A stretch of 64,000 nucleotides of DNA from positions 1 through 64,000 of the forward strand of contig NZ_JODM01000016.1 in NCBI RefSeq assembly GCF_000717995.1, written 5' to 3'. The notes under the pieces are model-generated. The model was not told where the DNA came from. It did not search any database and worked only from the letters and a program-made list of their open reading frames with translations. Positions 25,080 to 32,589 of this stretch are shown here, piece after piece. The DNA comes from Streptomyces violaceorubidus (GTDB taxonomy: Bacteria > Actinomycetota > Actinomycetes > Streptomycetales > Streptomycetaceae). A program made the position numbers and the translations under genes. Numbering within the stretch: the first letter of the stretch is position 1; every line of letters starts with the position of its first letter.

Positions 25080-25853
25080 ATGACGACTACCGGCGAGAGC
25101 GAGCGAATCCCCAACGACGTGCTGACCTCCGTACGCAAGTCGATGAACCTCAGCCAAGACGAGTTCGCCCGGGGCCTACGCGGCGCAGGCGAGGAGCTGG
25201 GGGAACCGAACGACGCCTCCAAGCGACTCGTGCAACGCTGGGAGTCCGGGGAGACCAGGACATGCCGCCCGCTGTATGCGCGGGCACTGAAGCGGTTCAC
25301 CGGCCGTACCCCTGAGTCGCTGGGGTTCGCGATCCCGATGGCACGCGTCCACTCCGACGGGGCAGGAGGCCACGACATGGAGGCTGGGGAAGTCGGCACG
25401 GCTGAGGCTGCCGCAAGCCCGGAGCCGGAGCCGCAGAGCGAGTACGCGGGCATCTGGCTGTCCCGGTACGAGTTCTACTCGTCCAGCCGAGACGACACGT
25501 TCGACTGCAGGCATCACGTCGTGATCGTCCAGCACGGCAACCGGCTGACAGCCCAGAGCCTGCCCGGAGCGTCGACCAACCCGGACAGCCCGTTGTCCCT
25601 GGATCTCACCGTTGATCGGAACGTCGTCACCGGTACGTGGACCGAGCAGACGGCGGCTGACGGGTACTACCAGGGCGCCCGGTACCACGGTGCGATTCAG
25701 TTGCTCATCGAGCCGACAGGCCGACGCATGGCAGGTAAGTGGGTCGGGTTTGGCAAGGACTTCGGTGTGAACACGGGCCCGTGGGAGCTGCGCCTACTCG
25801 ACCGATCGACAGGCCGCGCGAGCATCGAGCGGTACGCGACCACACCGCAGTGA
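25080..25853 (+). CDS. XRE-type HTH regulator with C-terminal beta-rich sensor domain
   Basis: A 257-residue regulator. The N-terminal helix-turn-helix (about residues 15-70) has M-N-L-S-Q-D-E-F-A-R-G-L and R-L-V-Q-R-W-E-S-G. After a Glu/Pro-rich linker (about 100-120) comes a beta-rich domain with Y-A-G-I-W-L-S-R-Y-E-F-Y-S-S-S-R, T-G-T-W-T-E-Q-T and G-K-W-V-G-F-G-K, a Streptomyces family I recall as common in accessory regions. The domain may bind a ligand. The gene starts 30 bases after the iteron array and is divergent from the methyltransferase pair, so it probably regulates that pair and itself. No strong ribosome site at the ATG. Confidence 0.8.
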   Translation: MTTTGESERIPNDVLTSVRKSMNLSQDEFARGLRGAGEELGEPNDASKRLVQRWESGETRTCRPLYARALKRFTGRTPESLGFAIPMARVHSDGAGGHDMEAGEVGTAEAAASPEPEPQSEYAGIWLSRYEFYSSSRDDTFDCRHHVVIVQHGNRLTAQSLPGASTNPDSPLSLDLTVDRNVVTGTWTEQTAADGYYQGARYHGAIQLLIEPTGRRMAGKWVGFGKDFGVNTGPWELRLLDRSTGRASIERYATTPQ

Positions 25854-25985
25854 GGGATCAGGGCGCTCCCTTGCGTGGAAACAGCGGGAGCCGCCCCGTG
25901 CGGGCGCCTGGCGCCGAGTCCGCCCCGACTGCTCAAGCCGGCGGGTGCGCAAGATCGACCGATTCTTGGATTCCCCAAAGCGTCA
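25854..25985. other. right end of the element
   Basis: About 130 bases after the XRE gene with no gene. Homology to the transporter resumes at about 25986. No repeat shared with the left end at 21237 was found by eye. Confidence 0.4.
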
Positions 25986-26072
25986 CCACGTGAACTCCTG
26001 TCGGAGCGGGTCGATAAGGATGCCGGGCAGCGAGCGGAAGGCGGCGGCCCCGGTGATCGTCACGAAGGTGAC
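25986..26072 (-). pseudogene. MFS transporter, N-terminal fragment
   Basis: The minus strand reads T-F-V-T-I-T-G-A-A-A-F-R-S-L-P-G and I-L-I-D-P-L-R-Q-E-F-T-W, then a stop. This is the first helix and following loop of an MFS transporter, whose usual continuation would be S-R-G-T-I-G. It pairs with the C-terminal scar at 21105-21236. Its own start codon is missing because the sequence runs straight into the truncated GlxA-type gene at about 26073. Confidence 0.7.
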
Positions 26073-26075
26073 GGC

Positions 26076-26894
26076 GAGATCCTGGTCGCGAACGGCCCCG
26101 AGGCCCTGGCCACCGCCGACACGGTGGTGGTCCCCGCCTCCTACGAGCTGGGCCCCGTCCACGAGGAGGGCGTGCTGACGGGTGAACTGGCCGCCGCGCT
26201 GGCCCTCGTGCGCCCCGGCACCCGACTCGTCGCGATCTGCACGGGCGGGTTCGTACTGGCCGCCGCCGGGTATCTGGACGGCCGCCCGGCGACCACGCAC
26301 TGGGCCTCCGCCGAGCACTTCCAGCGGCTGTTCCCGAAGGTGCGGGTGGACGCCGACGTCCTGTTCGTCGACGACGGGGACGTGCTCACCTCGGCCGGGG
26401 TCGCGGCCGGGATCGACCTGTGCGTGCACATCGTGCGCCGGGACCACGGCACCGCCGTCGCCAACGAGGTGGCCCGCCGCACCGTCGTACCGCCGCACCG
26501 GGACGGCGGTCAGGCGCAGTACATCGACCGGCCGGTGCCCGATCCGCAGCAGGCGTCCACGACGGGTGCCCGCGCCTGGGCGCTGGGCCGCCTGCACGAG
26601 CCGATCCGGCTGCGGGACATGGCCGCCCAGGAGTCGATGTCGGTCCGCACCTTCACCCGCCGCTTCCGCGAGGAGGTCGGCGTCAGTCCGGGCCAGTGGA
26701 TCACCCGGCAGCGCGTCGAACGGGCCCGGCACCTGCTGGAGTCCACCGCGCTCTCGATCGACCAGGTCGCCCGGGACGCGGGGTTCGGCACGGCCCAGTC
26801 GATGCGGCAGCACCTCCAGGCGGCTCTCGGGGTCACACCGACCGGGTACCGGCGGACGTTCCGCGCGGAGTTGTCCACAGCCTGTGGAGGATGA
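26076..26894 (+). pseudogene. GlxA-type (DJ-1/PfpI + AraC) regulator, 5'-truncated
   Basis: About 272 residues of a GlxA-family regulator: most of the DJ-1/PfpI domain (I-C-T-G-G-F-V-L-A-A-A-G with the nucleophile-elbow Cys, then R-P-A-T-T-H-W) and a complete C-terminal AraC domain with two HTH segments (about the last 100 residues, ending G-V-T-P-T-G-Y-R-R-T-F). The first 60-70 residues of the family are absent; upstream of residue E at 26076 the frame is unrelated to the family and overlaps the transporter scar. The frame is open to a distant ATG at 25875, so an odd chimeric protein could be made, but loss of function is more likely. Confidence 0.7.
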
Positions 26895-27199
26895 GCGGGG
26901 ATCCGCCCCGGACTCGTCGGCCGGCGGCGCGGCGTTGTCCGCCCCGAGCACGGCATCGCGCGCCGCCACCCGACTCCGGCGCTCCCGCCCGGCTCCCGTC
27001 GCCCCCGAGGGAACCGCCGCCGACACGACCCACGCTCGTCGAGGGCTCCGTCACCGAGGCCTCGTCGTCCCCTCGCGGCGAATCGCTGTCTACAAGCGTG
27101 AGGAAACGGTCACGATCCGTCAACCGGCAAGGGTGGTTTCCTCGGGTGCGTCCCGTTTCGCCGGGGAAGCGCACGGAAGCACACCCCGGCGCACGGCCG
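26895..27199. other. intergenic stretch without a recognisable gene
   Basis: Between the truncated regulator and the convergent ATP-binding protein gene. The frames in it are Arg/Pro/Ala-rich with no starts preceded by ribosome sites. Nothing supported. Confidence 0.5.
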
Positions 27200-27691
27200 T
27201 TACACCACCTCGTACGCGAATCCCTCGTACGCCACCGCGCCGCCGCCGCTCCCGCGGGCGGGCGGGGCCTCCTCGCCGACGGCACACCGGTCCAGTTCGC
27301 ACCAGATGCGCTTGCCCGTGCCTTCCCGGCTCCAGCCCCAGCGGTCGGCGAGGCCGTCCACGAGGGCGAGGCCCCGGCCGCCCGTCGCCTCGCCGCCCGC
27401 ACAACGGGGCACGGGGGCACGGTCGCTGGCGTCCTCCACTTCGAGGCGGACGGTGGCCTTCCCGCCCTCCTCGGTCACCGCACCCGGCAGCACCAGCCGC
27501 AGCACCGCCGAACGCCCGGTGTGCACCACTGCGTTGGTGACGAGTTCGGAGACGAGCAGGACCAGCGTCTCGGCGAGGGGTTCGTCGGCACGTATCCCCG
27601 AACCGGCGAGCCGTGAGCGCGCCCAGCGCCGGGCGCGCCCCACTTCCGAGGGGTCTGGACGGACCTCCAGCTGCACTTGAAGCACCTGCAC
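27200..27691 (-). CDS. RsbW-like ATP-binding (HATPase_c_2) protein
   Basis: A 163-residue anti-sigma-type kinase domain. The N box is E-T-L-V-L-L-V-S-E-L-V-T-N-A-V-V-H-T (about residues 40-57) and the G box is G-G-R-G-L-A-L-V-D-G-L-A-D-R-W-G (about residues 103-118). Streptomyces encodes dozens of such proteins that bind sigma factors or phosphorylate STAS antagonists. The STAS protein encoded at 28864 is a plausible partner, as is an unlinked sigma factor. Stand-alone gene. Confidence 0.85.
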   Translation of the reverse strand: MQVLQVQLEVRPDPSEVGRARRWARSRLAGSGIRADEPLAETLVLLVSELVTNAVVHTGRSAVLRLVLPGAVTEEGGKATVRLEVEDASDRAPVPRCAGGEATGGRGLALVDGLADRWGWSREGTGKRIWCELDRCAVGEEAPPARGSGGGAVAYEGFAYEVV

Positions 27692-27825
27692 CGCTCACAC
27701 CATCCGAACCGGCGGACACAAAGGCTCGCGCCTCATGAGGGCCACGATCGTAGCCATTTCCAGCATGGCCAGAACAACGGCCGGGGCAGGGATCACGGAC
27801 CGTGAATCCCCTGTGGGACAGCATG

Positions 27826-27847
27826 GTTGACGTACAGTCACGTCAAC
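27826..27847. promoter_or_regulatory. perfect palindrome, operator candidate
   Basis: GTTGACGT (27826-27833) and ACGTCAAC (27840-27847) are perfect inverted 8-mers separated by six bases. They lie 38 bases before the small ORF at 27885 and include a TTGAC -35-like element. A dimeric repressor or activator site is the simplest reading. Confidence 0.5.
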
Positions 27848-27884
27848 AAGCGCTTCGGGCATATTCCAGCGCGAAGGAGTACGT

Positions 27885-28076
27885 GTGCGGCATACTGTGC
27901 GACGCTCGTTCCGGAGAGTCGAACAGGCGGCGGGCGACGGCCGTTGCCCCCTGCGGGGCAAGGCGCACACCGCCGGTTCCTCAGCCGCCCCGGGGGCGAT
28001 TCCGGCACGGCTGGCGCTCGCGACCACTCGCATCTGCCACAAGGTACCGGAGTGTGGCACCGACTCCGGGCCGTAA
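27885..28076 (+). CDS. small basic hypothetical protein
   Basis: A 63-residue frame starting with GTG, with GAAGGAG a few bases upstream and a palindrome about 40 bases before it. It is basic at the N-terminus (M-R-H-T-V-R-R-S-F-R-R-V-E-Q) and has three Cys. An overlapping GTG at 27883 opens another frame. Nothing is recognised; the only support is the ribosome site and promoter-like context. Confidence 0.3.
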   Translation: MRHTVRRSFRRVEQAAGDGRCPLRGKAHTAGSSAAPGAIPARLALATTRICHKVPECGTDSGP

Positions 28077-28178
28077 CGGGCCACTCGGCCGACCTGAGCG
28101 GTCAACAACGCTCCGTGACGCCGCCTGCCACGATCCGCGACACCCGGGCGCCCCGCGCGTGTGCTCCCGCGGTACGCG

Positions 28179-28691
28179 CTACTCGGGCACGGTGAAGTAG
28201 CGGGCGAAGGCCGGGACGATCTCCGCCTCCCCGATCCTGCCGTCGCCGTCCGTGTCGAGCGCGGCGGCGACCGGCCCCGCGAGCTCCTCCGGCACCCCGA
28301 ACGCGGTCAGCGCCCGCACCGTGTCCGCGACGGTGGCCGCTCCGTCACCGTCGGTGTCGGCGACGTCGAGTGCGGCGTGCAGGAAGGGGCGGGCGATCTC
28401 GGCGAACCGGTCCGGCTTGTCCCGCAGCCGCTTGACCGCTCCGGTGACGAACTCCTCGCGGGTGATGCGCTGGTCGCCGTCCCGGTCCGCGATGCCGGCC
28501 AGGCCCTGCCAGAGCGCCTCGGCACCGCCGTACAGGGCCTGCCCCTTGTCGGAGCGGGCGGCGACGCCGAACTCGGCGAGCAGGGCCTTGGCCGCGCCGC
28601 TGAAGTCGGAACGGTCGATGTGGCCGTTGCCGTCCTGGTCGAAGGTGGTGAACCGCGCGGCGATCCTGCGCTCGTACTCGCTGTTGACCAT
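28179..28691 (-). CDS. calcium-binding protein with four EF-hands (calerythrin-like)
   Basis: A 170-residue cytoplasmic protein with four EF-hand loops, each with the Dx(D/N)xDG pattern: D-Q-D-G-N-G-H-I (about residue 16), D-R-D-G-D-Q-R-I (about 67), D-T-D-G-D-G-A-A (about 111) and D-T-D-G-D-G-R-I (about 145). Loops one, two and four end in an acidic residue at position 12 (F preceded by D/E, or I preceded by E-A-E); loop three lacks it and may bind poorly. The architecture resembles calerythrin/CabB-type Ca2+ buffers or sensors. The ATG at 28691 has GGAGAG upstream and was preferred to the in-frame start at 28712. Confidence 0.88.
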   Translation of the reverse strand: MVNSEYERRIAARFTTFDQDGNGHIDRSDFSGAAKALLAEFGVAARSDKGQALYGGAEALWQGLAGIADRDGDQRITREEFVTGAVKRLRDKPDRFAEIARPFLHAALDVADTDGDGAATVADTVRALTAFGVPEELAGPVAAALDTDGDGRIGEAEIVPAFARYFTVPE

Positions 28692-28863
28692 GGTTCTCTC
28701 CGGCCGCCTCACGTCGGTGTTCGGGGGGTACGTCCCGCCGGGAGCGTACGTCGCCGGACGCCGCCACGGACGGGACTTGCCGCGATGGGGGCGCCGAGCG
28801 CCGCGCCGTCGCGCCCTGCCCTCGCCGTTGCCGTCGCCGTCGTCGCCGCCGCCGCCGCGCGGC

Positions 28864-29244
28864 CTAGGCGGACAGGGGCCGCGGCTCGTCGCCGGTCGCC
28901 GAGGCGAGGTCGGGGTGGCAGTCGAAGAGCCGGCGCACTCCCAGCGCGCCGAGGACGCGGTTGACGTGGGAGCCGTCGACGGCGCCCTGGGCGGGCAGTA
29001 TCAGGCGCAGCCTGCCCTGGCAGGAGCGGATGAGCCGCCGGGACGCGATGAGGACGCCGACGCCGCTGGAATCGCAGAACAGGACGTCGGAGAGGTCCAG
29101 GACGAGGCTGTGCCGCCCCTCCGCCACCTCGTCGTGCACGCGCTGCCGCAGCACCGGTGACGTCACCAGGTCCAGTTCGCCCGACACCTGGAGCACGGCC
29201 CACTGGCCCCGCTCACCGCCGGTCACGTTGAACGTCACCACCAT
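28864..29244 (-). CDS. STAS-domain anti-sigma factor antagonist
   Basis: A 126-residue SpoIIAA/RsbV-type protein. The strand-helix core G-Q-W-A-V-L-Q-V-S-G-E-L-D leads to L-V-L-D-L-S-D-V-L-F-C-D-S-S-G-V-G-V-L (about residues 47-65), where one of the two Ser residues is the phosphorylation site for an HATPase anti-sigma kinase. Unphosphorylated antagonist would sequester the kinase and free its sigma factor. It is divergent from the ECF sigma operon at 29574 and near the HATPase protein at 27200. Confidence 0.9.
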   Translation of the reverse strand: MVVTFNVTGGERGQWAVLQVSGELDLVTSPVLRQRVHDEVAEGRHSLVLDLSDVLFCDSSGVGVLIASRRLIRSCQGRLRLILPAQGAVDGSHVNRVLGALGVRRLFDCHPDLASATGDEPRPLSA

Positions 29245-29573
29245 GCCCTTCCCTCGTCGGAACGTCTGGAACTTCGGGATACACCCGAAAACGGAAGCCG
29301 TGCTTACGTTTCTTGGCGGCGCGCCTGCCCACCGGCCGTTCCCGCAAACGCCGCGACGAAAACGGAGACCGGTCGGAAGTGGCTTGTTTCAGACGGTTTC
29401 GATCCTGTTCGATCGAATTCGGTCGCACGATAGAGGGTAGTGGAGGTGCATATCACCACCGGGCCGTCGGGGGCGCGCATTGGAACAAAGGGGCGTGCGC
29501 TGTCGGAGGTGCCGACTACATTCGGAGAGAGGGCCGCCGCAGGCTGGGACCGAGGAGGGGGTGGGGGGACCGC
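29245..29573. promoter_or_regulatory. divergent promoter region, STAS gene / ECF sigma operon
   Basis: About 330 bases, less GC-rich than the flanks around 29380-29450, with a TTCGATCGAA palindrome and T-rich runs. It must hold the promoters of both flanking transcripts. No -10/-35 pair was assigned with confidence and there is no gene. Confidence 0.45.
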
Positions 29574-30167
29574 ATGGCGAAGAGGGACGTGCCACTGCGC
29601 TGGGACCGCAAGATGCAGCAGCGGCTCGCACGCGGCGAGGCCGCCGCCCTGGGCGAGCTGTACGACCGGTTCGCCTCGCTGGTGCACGGCCTGGCGCACC
29701 GGGTGCTCGACGACGAGCGGGCCGCCGACCACCTCACGCGTGACGTCTTCGCGCACGTCTGGGAGCACCCCGACGCCTACGACCCCCGGCAGGGCCCCCT
29801 GCGCACCTGGATCGCCACGCTCACCCACCGTTTCGCCGTCCAGCGGCTGCGGGCGACCGAGACGGCCGCTCTCGTCCGGGGCGGGCCGGGCACCGCGGAG
29901 GAGCTGGAGACCAAGGTGCGGCACGCCTCGGTCGCCGCCCGCGCCGACTACATCGTCCAGTCCATGCCGGCTCCGCTGCGCGCCGCGCTGGAGCTGGCCT
30001 ACTTCCAGCGCCGCGACTACCGCCAGACCGCCGCCGACCTCGGCGTCACGGAGGACGAGGCCCGCCGCCGCCTCCGCCTCGGCCTCCAGCTGCTGGCCAC
30101 CGCCCGCGACGCCGGCACCGCCCCGCACCCGCCCGGGGCTCCGCCCGAATACGGGGGTGCGGCATGA
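29574..30167 (+). CDS. ECF-type RNA polymerase sigma factor
   Basis: A 197-residue sigma factor. Region 2 spans about residues 20-85 (L-G-E-L-Y-D-R-F-A-S-L-V-H, then A-A-D-H-L-T-R-D-V-F-A-H-V-W and P-L-R-T-W-I-A-T-L) and region 4 about residues 130-178 (P-A-P-L-R-A-A-L-E-L-A-Y-F, then Y-R-Q-T-A-A-D-L-G-V-T). The usual D-Q-F/E motif is partly changed to R-D-V-F. The ATG at 29574 follows a G-rich site; upstream in-frame sequence has no coding character. The stop overlaps the anti-sigma gene start as ATGA, the usual layout for an ECF factor and its anti-sigma. Confidence 0.9.
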   Translation: MAKRDVPLRWDRKMQQRLARGEAAALGELYDRFASLVHGLAHRVLDDERAADHLTRDVFAHVWEHPDAYDPRQGPLRTWIATLTHRFAVQRLRATETAALVRGGPGTAEELETKVRHASVAARADYIVQSMPAPLRAALELAYFQRRDYRQTAADLGVTEDEARRRLRLGLQLLATARDAGTAPHPPGAPPEYGGAA

Positions 30168-31486
30168 AGGCGTACGACGAGGACGACGGGAACGGCGAGT
30201 ACGGCAAGCACGACGAGTACGGCGAGTACGGCAAGCACGACGACCACGGCAAGCACGACGAGCACGGCGAGCACGGCGAGCACGGGGCAGCCGAGAGCAC
30301 CGGCACCGGGGCGCGTATCCCGCTGCCCCGTGCCTCCGTCGAGGACGGCGGGCGGGTGCTGCCCGACCCGGCGCCGGTCGCGCTGGAGCACCAGGTGCTG
30401 ACGTCGCTGCTCGGTGCCTGGGCGCTGGCCGCCTGCTCGGCGCAGGAGGCGGCGGCCGTCGACGAGCACCTCGGGCAGTGCGAGGCCTGTGCCGACGAAG
30501 CCCTGCGCCTGCGCGAGGCCGTCACGCTGCTCCAGCGGCCGGAGAGCCTCGATCTGGACCCCGCCCTGCGCACCCGGGTCCTGGACGGCTGCCTGGAGCG
30601 GCGCCCACCCCGCATCCCGGTGCCCGGGTGGGCCACCTCCTACGACGCCGAGACCGCGCGCCTCGACGCGCTGCTCCAGGACTTCGGGGACGCGGAGTGG
30701 CACGCCCCGGTCCGGCTGCGCTGGTTCGAGGGCGACGACACCGCGAGCCGCCGCACCACCGTCGCCGGGGTCATCGCCCACCTGCTGACGGTCGACGGGA
30801 CGGTCGCCGTCGCCCTGGGCCTGGACGACCCGCTGGGCGACATCACCGCGCCCACCCGCGCACCGGCCGCGCGCACGGAGGCGTACTGGCGGGCCTCGCA
30901 CTACCCGCCCACCCGCGCGGTGCGGGCGCCCTGGCGTGAGCAGAGTCACAGCATCGTCCGGACGGTGGCGTTCACCGGCGACGCGGGCGGGCTGCCGGTC
31001 TCGTACGGCGACTTCGAGCTGCCGTTGCGGGACGCGATGCTGGACCGGGCTTTCGAGTGCTGGGTGCACGCGGAGGACATCGCGGAGGCGGTGGACTATC
31101 CCTACGAGCCGCCGTCCGCACGGCATCTGAACGGCATGATCGACCTCGCCGCCCGGATGCTGCCGGGCGCCCTCGCGGCCCGCCGCCGGGCCGGTCTGGC
31201 CGCGCCCGCCCACCGTCCGCACCTGGTCGCCGCGGGCGAGCCGGGACGCAGTCTACGGCTGGAGATCGAGGGCTCGGGCGGCGGCGAGTGGCTCATCCCG
31301 CTGGACTCCCCCGGCGCGGTGGGCTCCACCGACCACGAGGTGGCCCATGTCGCCCTGGACGGCGTGGAGTTCTGCCGGCTGGCCGCGGGCCATGTGTCTC
31401 CGGTGGAGGCCGCGGCGGGTCAGGTGGGCGACCGGGAGGCGATCCGGGACGTGCTGTTCGCTGCCGCGAGCTTGAGCCGGTTGTAG
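30164..31486 (+). CDS. zinc-finger anti-sigma factor with maleylpyruvate-isomerase-like domain and His-rich head
   Basis: A 440-residue protein. The first 43 residues are a tandem array of E-Y-G-K-H-D, D-H-G-K-H-D and E-H-G-E-H-G units, about one third His. A zinc-finger anti-sigma module follows (D-E-H-L-G-Q-C-E-A-C, about residues 100-109, Hx3Cx2C). The larger C-terminal part resembles the mycothiol-dependent maleylpyruvate isomerase/DinB helical bundle (V-A-G-V-I-A-H-L-L-T-V-D-G, E-C-W-V-H-A-E-D-I-A). It is coupled to the ECF sigma gene and presumably holds it inactive. The His-rich head suggests metal binding or sensing. No transmembrane segment, so it is a cytoplasmic regulator. Confidence 0.85.
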   Translation: MKAYDEDDGNGEYGKHDEYGEYGKHDDHGKHDEHGEHGEHGAAESTGTGARIPLPRASVEDGGRVLPDPAPVALEHQVLTSLLGAWALAACSAQEAAAVDEHLGQCEACADEALRLREAVTLLQRPESLDLDPALRTRVLDGCLERRPPRIPVPGWATSYDAETARLDALLQDFGDAEWHAPVRLRWFEGDDTASRRTTVAGVIAHLLTVDGTVAVALGLDDPLGDITAPTRAPAARTEAYWRASHYPPTRAVRAPWREQSHSIVRTVAFTGDAGGLPVSYGDFELPLRDAMLDRAFECWVHAEDIAEAVDYPYEPPSARHLNGMIDLAARMLPGALAARRRAGLAAPAHRPHLVAAGEPGRSLRLEIEGSGGGEWLIPLDSPGAVGSTDHEVAHVALDGVEFCRLAAGHVSPVEAAAGQVGDREAIRDVLFAAASLSRL

Positions 31487-31530
31487 GGAGCGGTCACTGT
31501 TTCGTCCGGCCGCGGGTGCGTCGTGGCTGG

Positions 31531-31600
31531 TCGCGCAGTTCCCCGCGCCCCTTGAGGGCGTGCGGTGAACGCCCCTCGAGGGGCGCGGGGAACTGCGCGA
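31531..31600. terminator. strong bidirectional stem-loop between convergent genes
   Basis: Perfect 22-base arms (31531-31552 and 31579-31600, containing GCGCAGTTCCCCGCGCCCC and its complement) flank a 26-base loop that can itself pair. It lies between the anti-sigma gene and convergent purU. The core GCAGTTCCCCGCGCCCCT is a sequence I recall as dispersed through Streptomyces intergenic regions. Confidence 0.85.
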
Positions 31601-31649
31601 GAACCACCCACCACCCGCGGCCGCCGACGAGAGAGAAGGCCCCGTCCCG

Positions 31650-32543
31650 CTAGGCGAACACCACCGTCCGGCGACCGTTGAGCAGAATCCGCCGCTCGGC
31701 GTGCCACTTCACGGCCCGCGCCAGCGCTTGGCACTCCACGTCCCGCCCGATCGCCACCAGCTGGTCCGGCGTGACGTCGTGGCCGACGCGCTCGACCTCC
31801 TGCTCGATGATCGGCCCCTCGTCGAGGTCGGCCGTCACGTAGTGCGCGGTCGCGCCGATCAGCTTCACGCCCCGCGCGTGCGCCTGGTGGTAGGGCTTCG
31901 CGCCCTTGAAGCTCGGCAGGAAGGAGTGGTGGATGTTGATGATCCGGCCGCTGAGCGCCTTGCACAGGTCGTCCGAGAGGACCTGCATGTAGCGGGCCAG
32001 CACGACGAGTTCGACGTTCTCCTCGCGCACGATCTCCAGGACCCGGGCCTCGGCCTCCGGCTTGGTGTCCCTGGTCACGGGGATGTGGTGGAAGGGGATG
32101 TCGTAGGACCCCACCAGCTCCGCGAAGTCGGTGTGGTTGGACACCACCGCGGCGATCTCCACGGGCAGCGCGCCGATCCGGGCGCGGAAGAGCAGGTCGT
32201 TCAGGCAGTGCCCGAACCTGCTCACCATGAGCACGATGCGCATCTTCGCGTCGGCCCGGTTGATCTGCCAGTCCATGTGGAAGGCGTCGCCGATCGCGGT
32301 GAAGCTGGCGCGCAGCTTGTCCACGGTCACCGGTTCGCCGGCCGAGAAGTGGACCCGCATGAAGAACAGACCCGTGTCGTGGTCCCCGAACTGCTGACTG
32401 TCCTCGATGTTGCAGCCGGTCATGAAGAGGTAGCTCGACACGGCGTGCACGATGCCCTGCTTGTCCGGGCAGGACAGCGTGAGGACGTACTGGTCGGCCG
32501 GGACGTCGGCCGGGGGGACGGCGGCGGAGGACTGCGGATTCAT
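31650..32543 (-). CDS. purU: formyltetrahydrofolate deformylase
   Basis: A 297-residue enzyme releasing formate from 10-formyltetrahydrofolate, which balances one-carbon pools and feeds formate-dependent purine synthesis. It has an N-terminal ACT domain (about residues 18-95; Y-V-L-T-L-S-C-P-D-K-Q-G-I-V-H) and a C-terminal formyltransferase-fold domain with V-V-S-N-H-T-D, L-A-R-Y-M-Q-V-L-S, I-I-N-I-H-H-S-F-L-P-S-F and G-A-T-A-H-Y-V-T, which carry the catalytic Asn/His and the Asp later in the loop. Length matches the family. Monocistronic or cotranscribed with the gene at 32590 upstream. Confidence 0.95.
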   Translation of the reverse strand: MNPQSSAAVPPADVPADQYVLTLSCPDKQGIVHAVSSYLFMTGCNIEDSQQFGDHDTGLFFMRVHFSAGEPVTVDKLRASFTAIGDAFHMDWQINRADAKMRIVLMVSRFGHCLNDLLFRARIGALPVEIAAVVSNHTDFAELVGSYDIPFHHIPVTRDTKPEAEARVLEIVREENVELVVLARYMQVLSDDLCKALSGRIINIHHSFLPSFKGAKPYHQAHARGVKLIGATAHYVTADLDEGPIIEQEVERVGHDVTPDQLVAIGRDVECQALARAVKWHAERRILLNGRRTVVFA

Positions 32544-32589
32544 GCAGCACAGGGTCCCATATCCGGCCCTCCGGGCCGCGTGCCGTCCG

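Larger units (their letters stand above)
21237..25985. mobile_element. integrated accessory element in an MFS gene
   Basis: About 4.75 kb lying between the two remnants of one transporter gene. Contents: membrane protein (21533), serine resolvase (23091) with res-like repeats, two-domain methyltransferase (23727), small CxCxxC protein (24755) and XRE regulator (25080). Base composition looks lower in GC than the flanks and one gene contains TTA codons. No terminal inverted repeats, flanking target duplication or transposase were found. About 320 codons of the transporter are missing, so insertion was accompanied or followed by deletion. Boundaries are accurate to perhaps ten bases. Confidence 0.65.

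Noticed and set aside
21105..25985. Interpreting the element as a prophage or an AICE-type conjugative element
   Set aside because: No integrase of the tyrosine type, no RepSA/FtsK-like transfer genes, no phage structural genes and no tRNA attachment site were seen.
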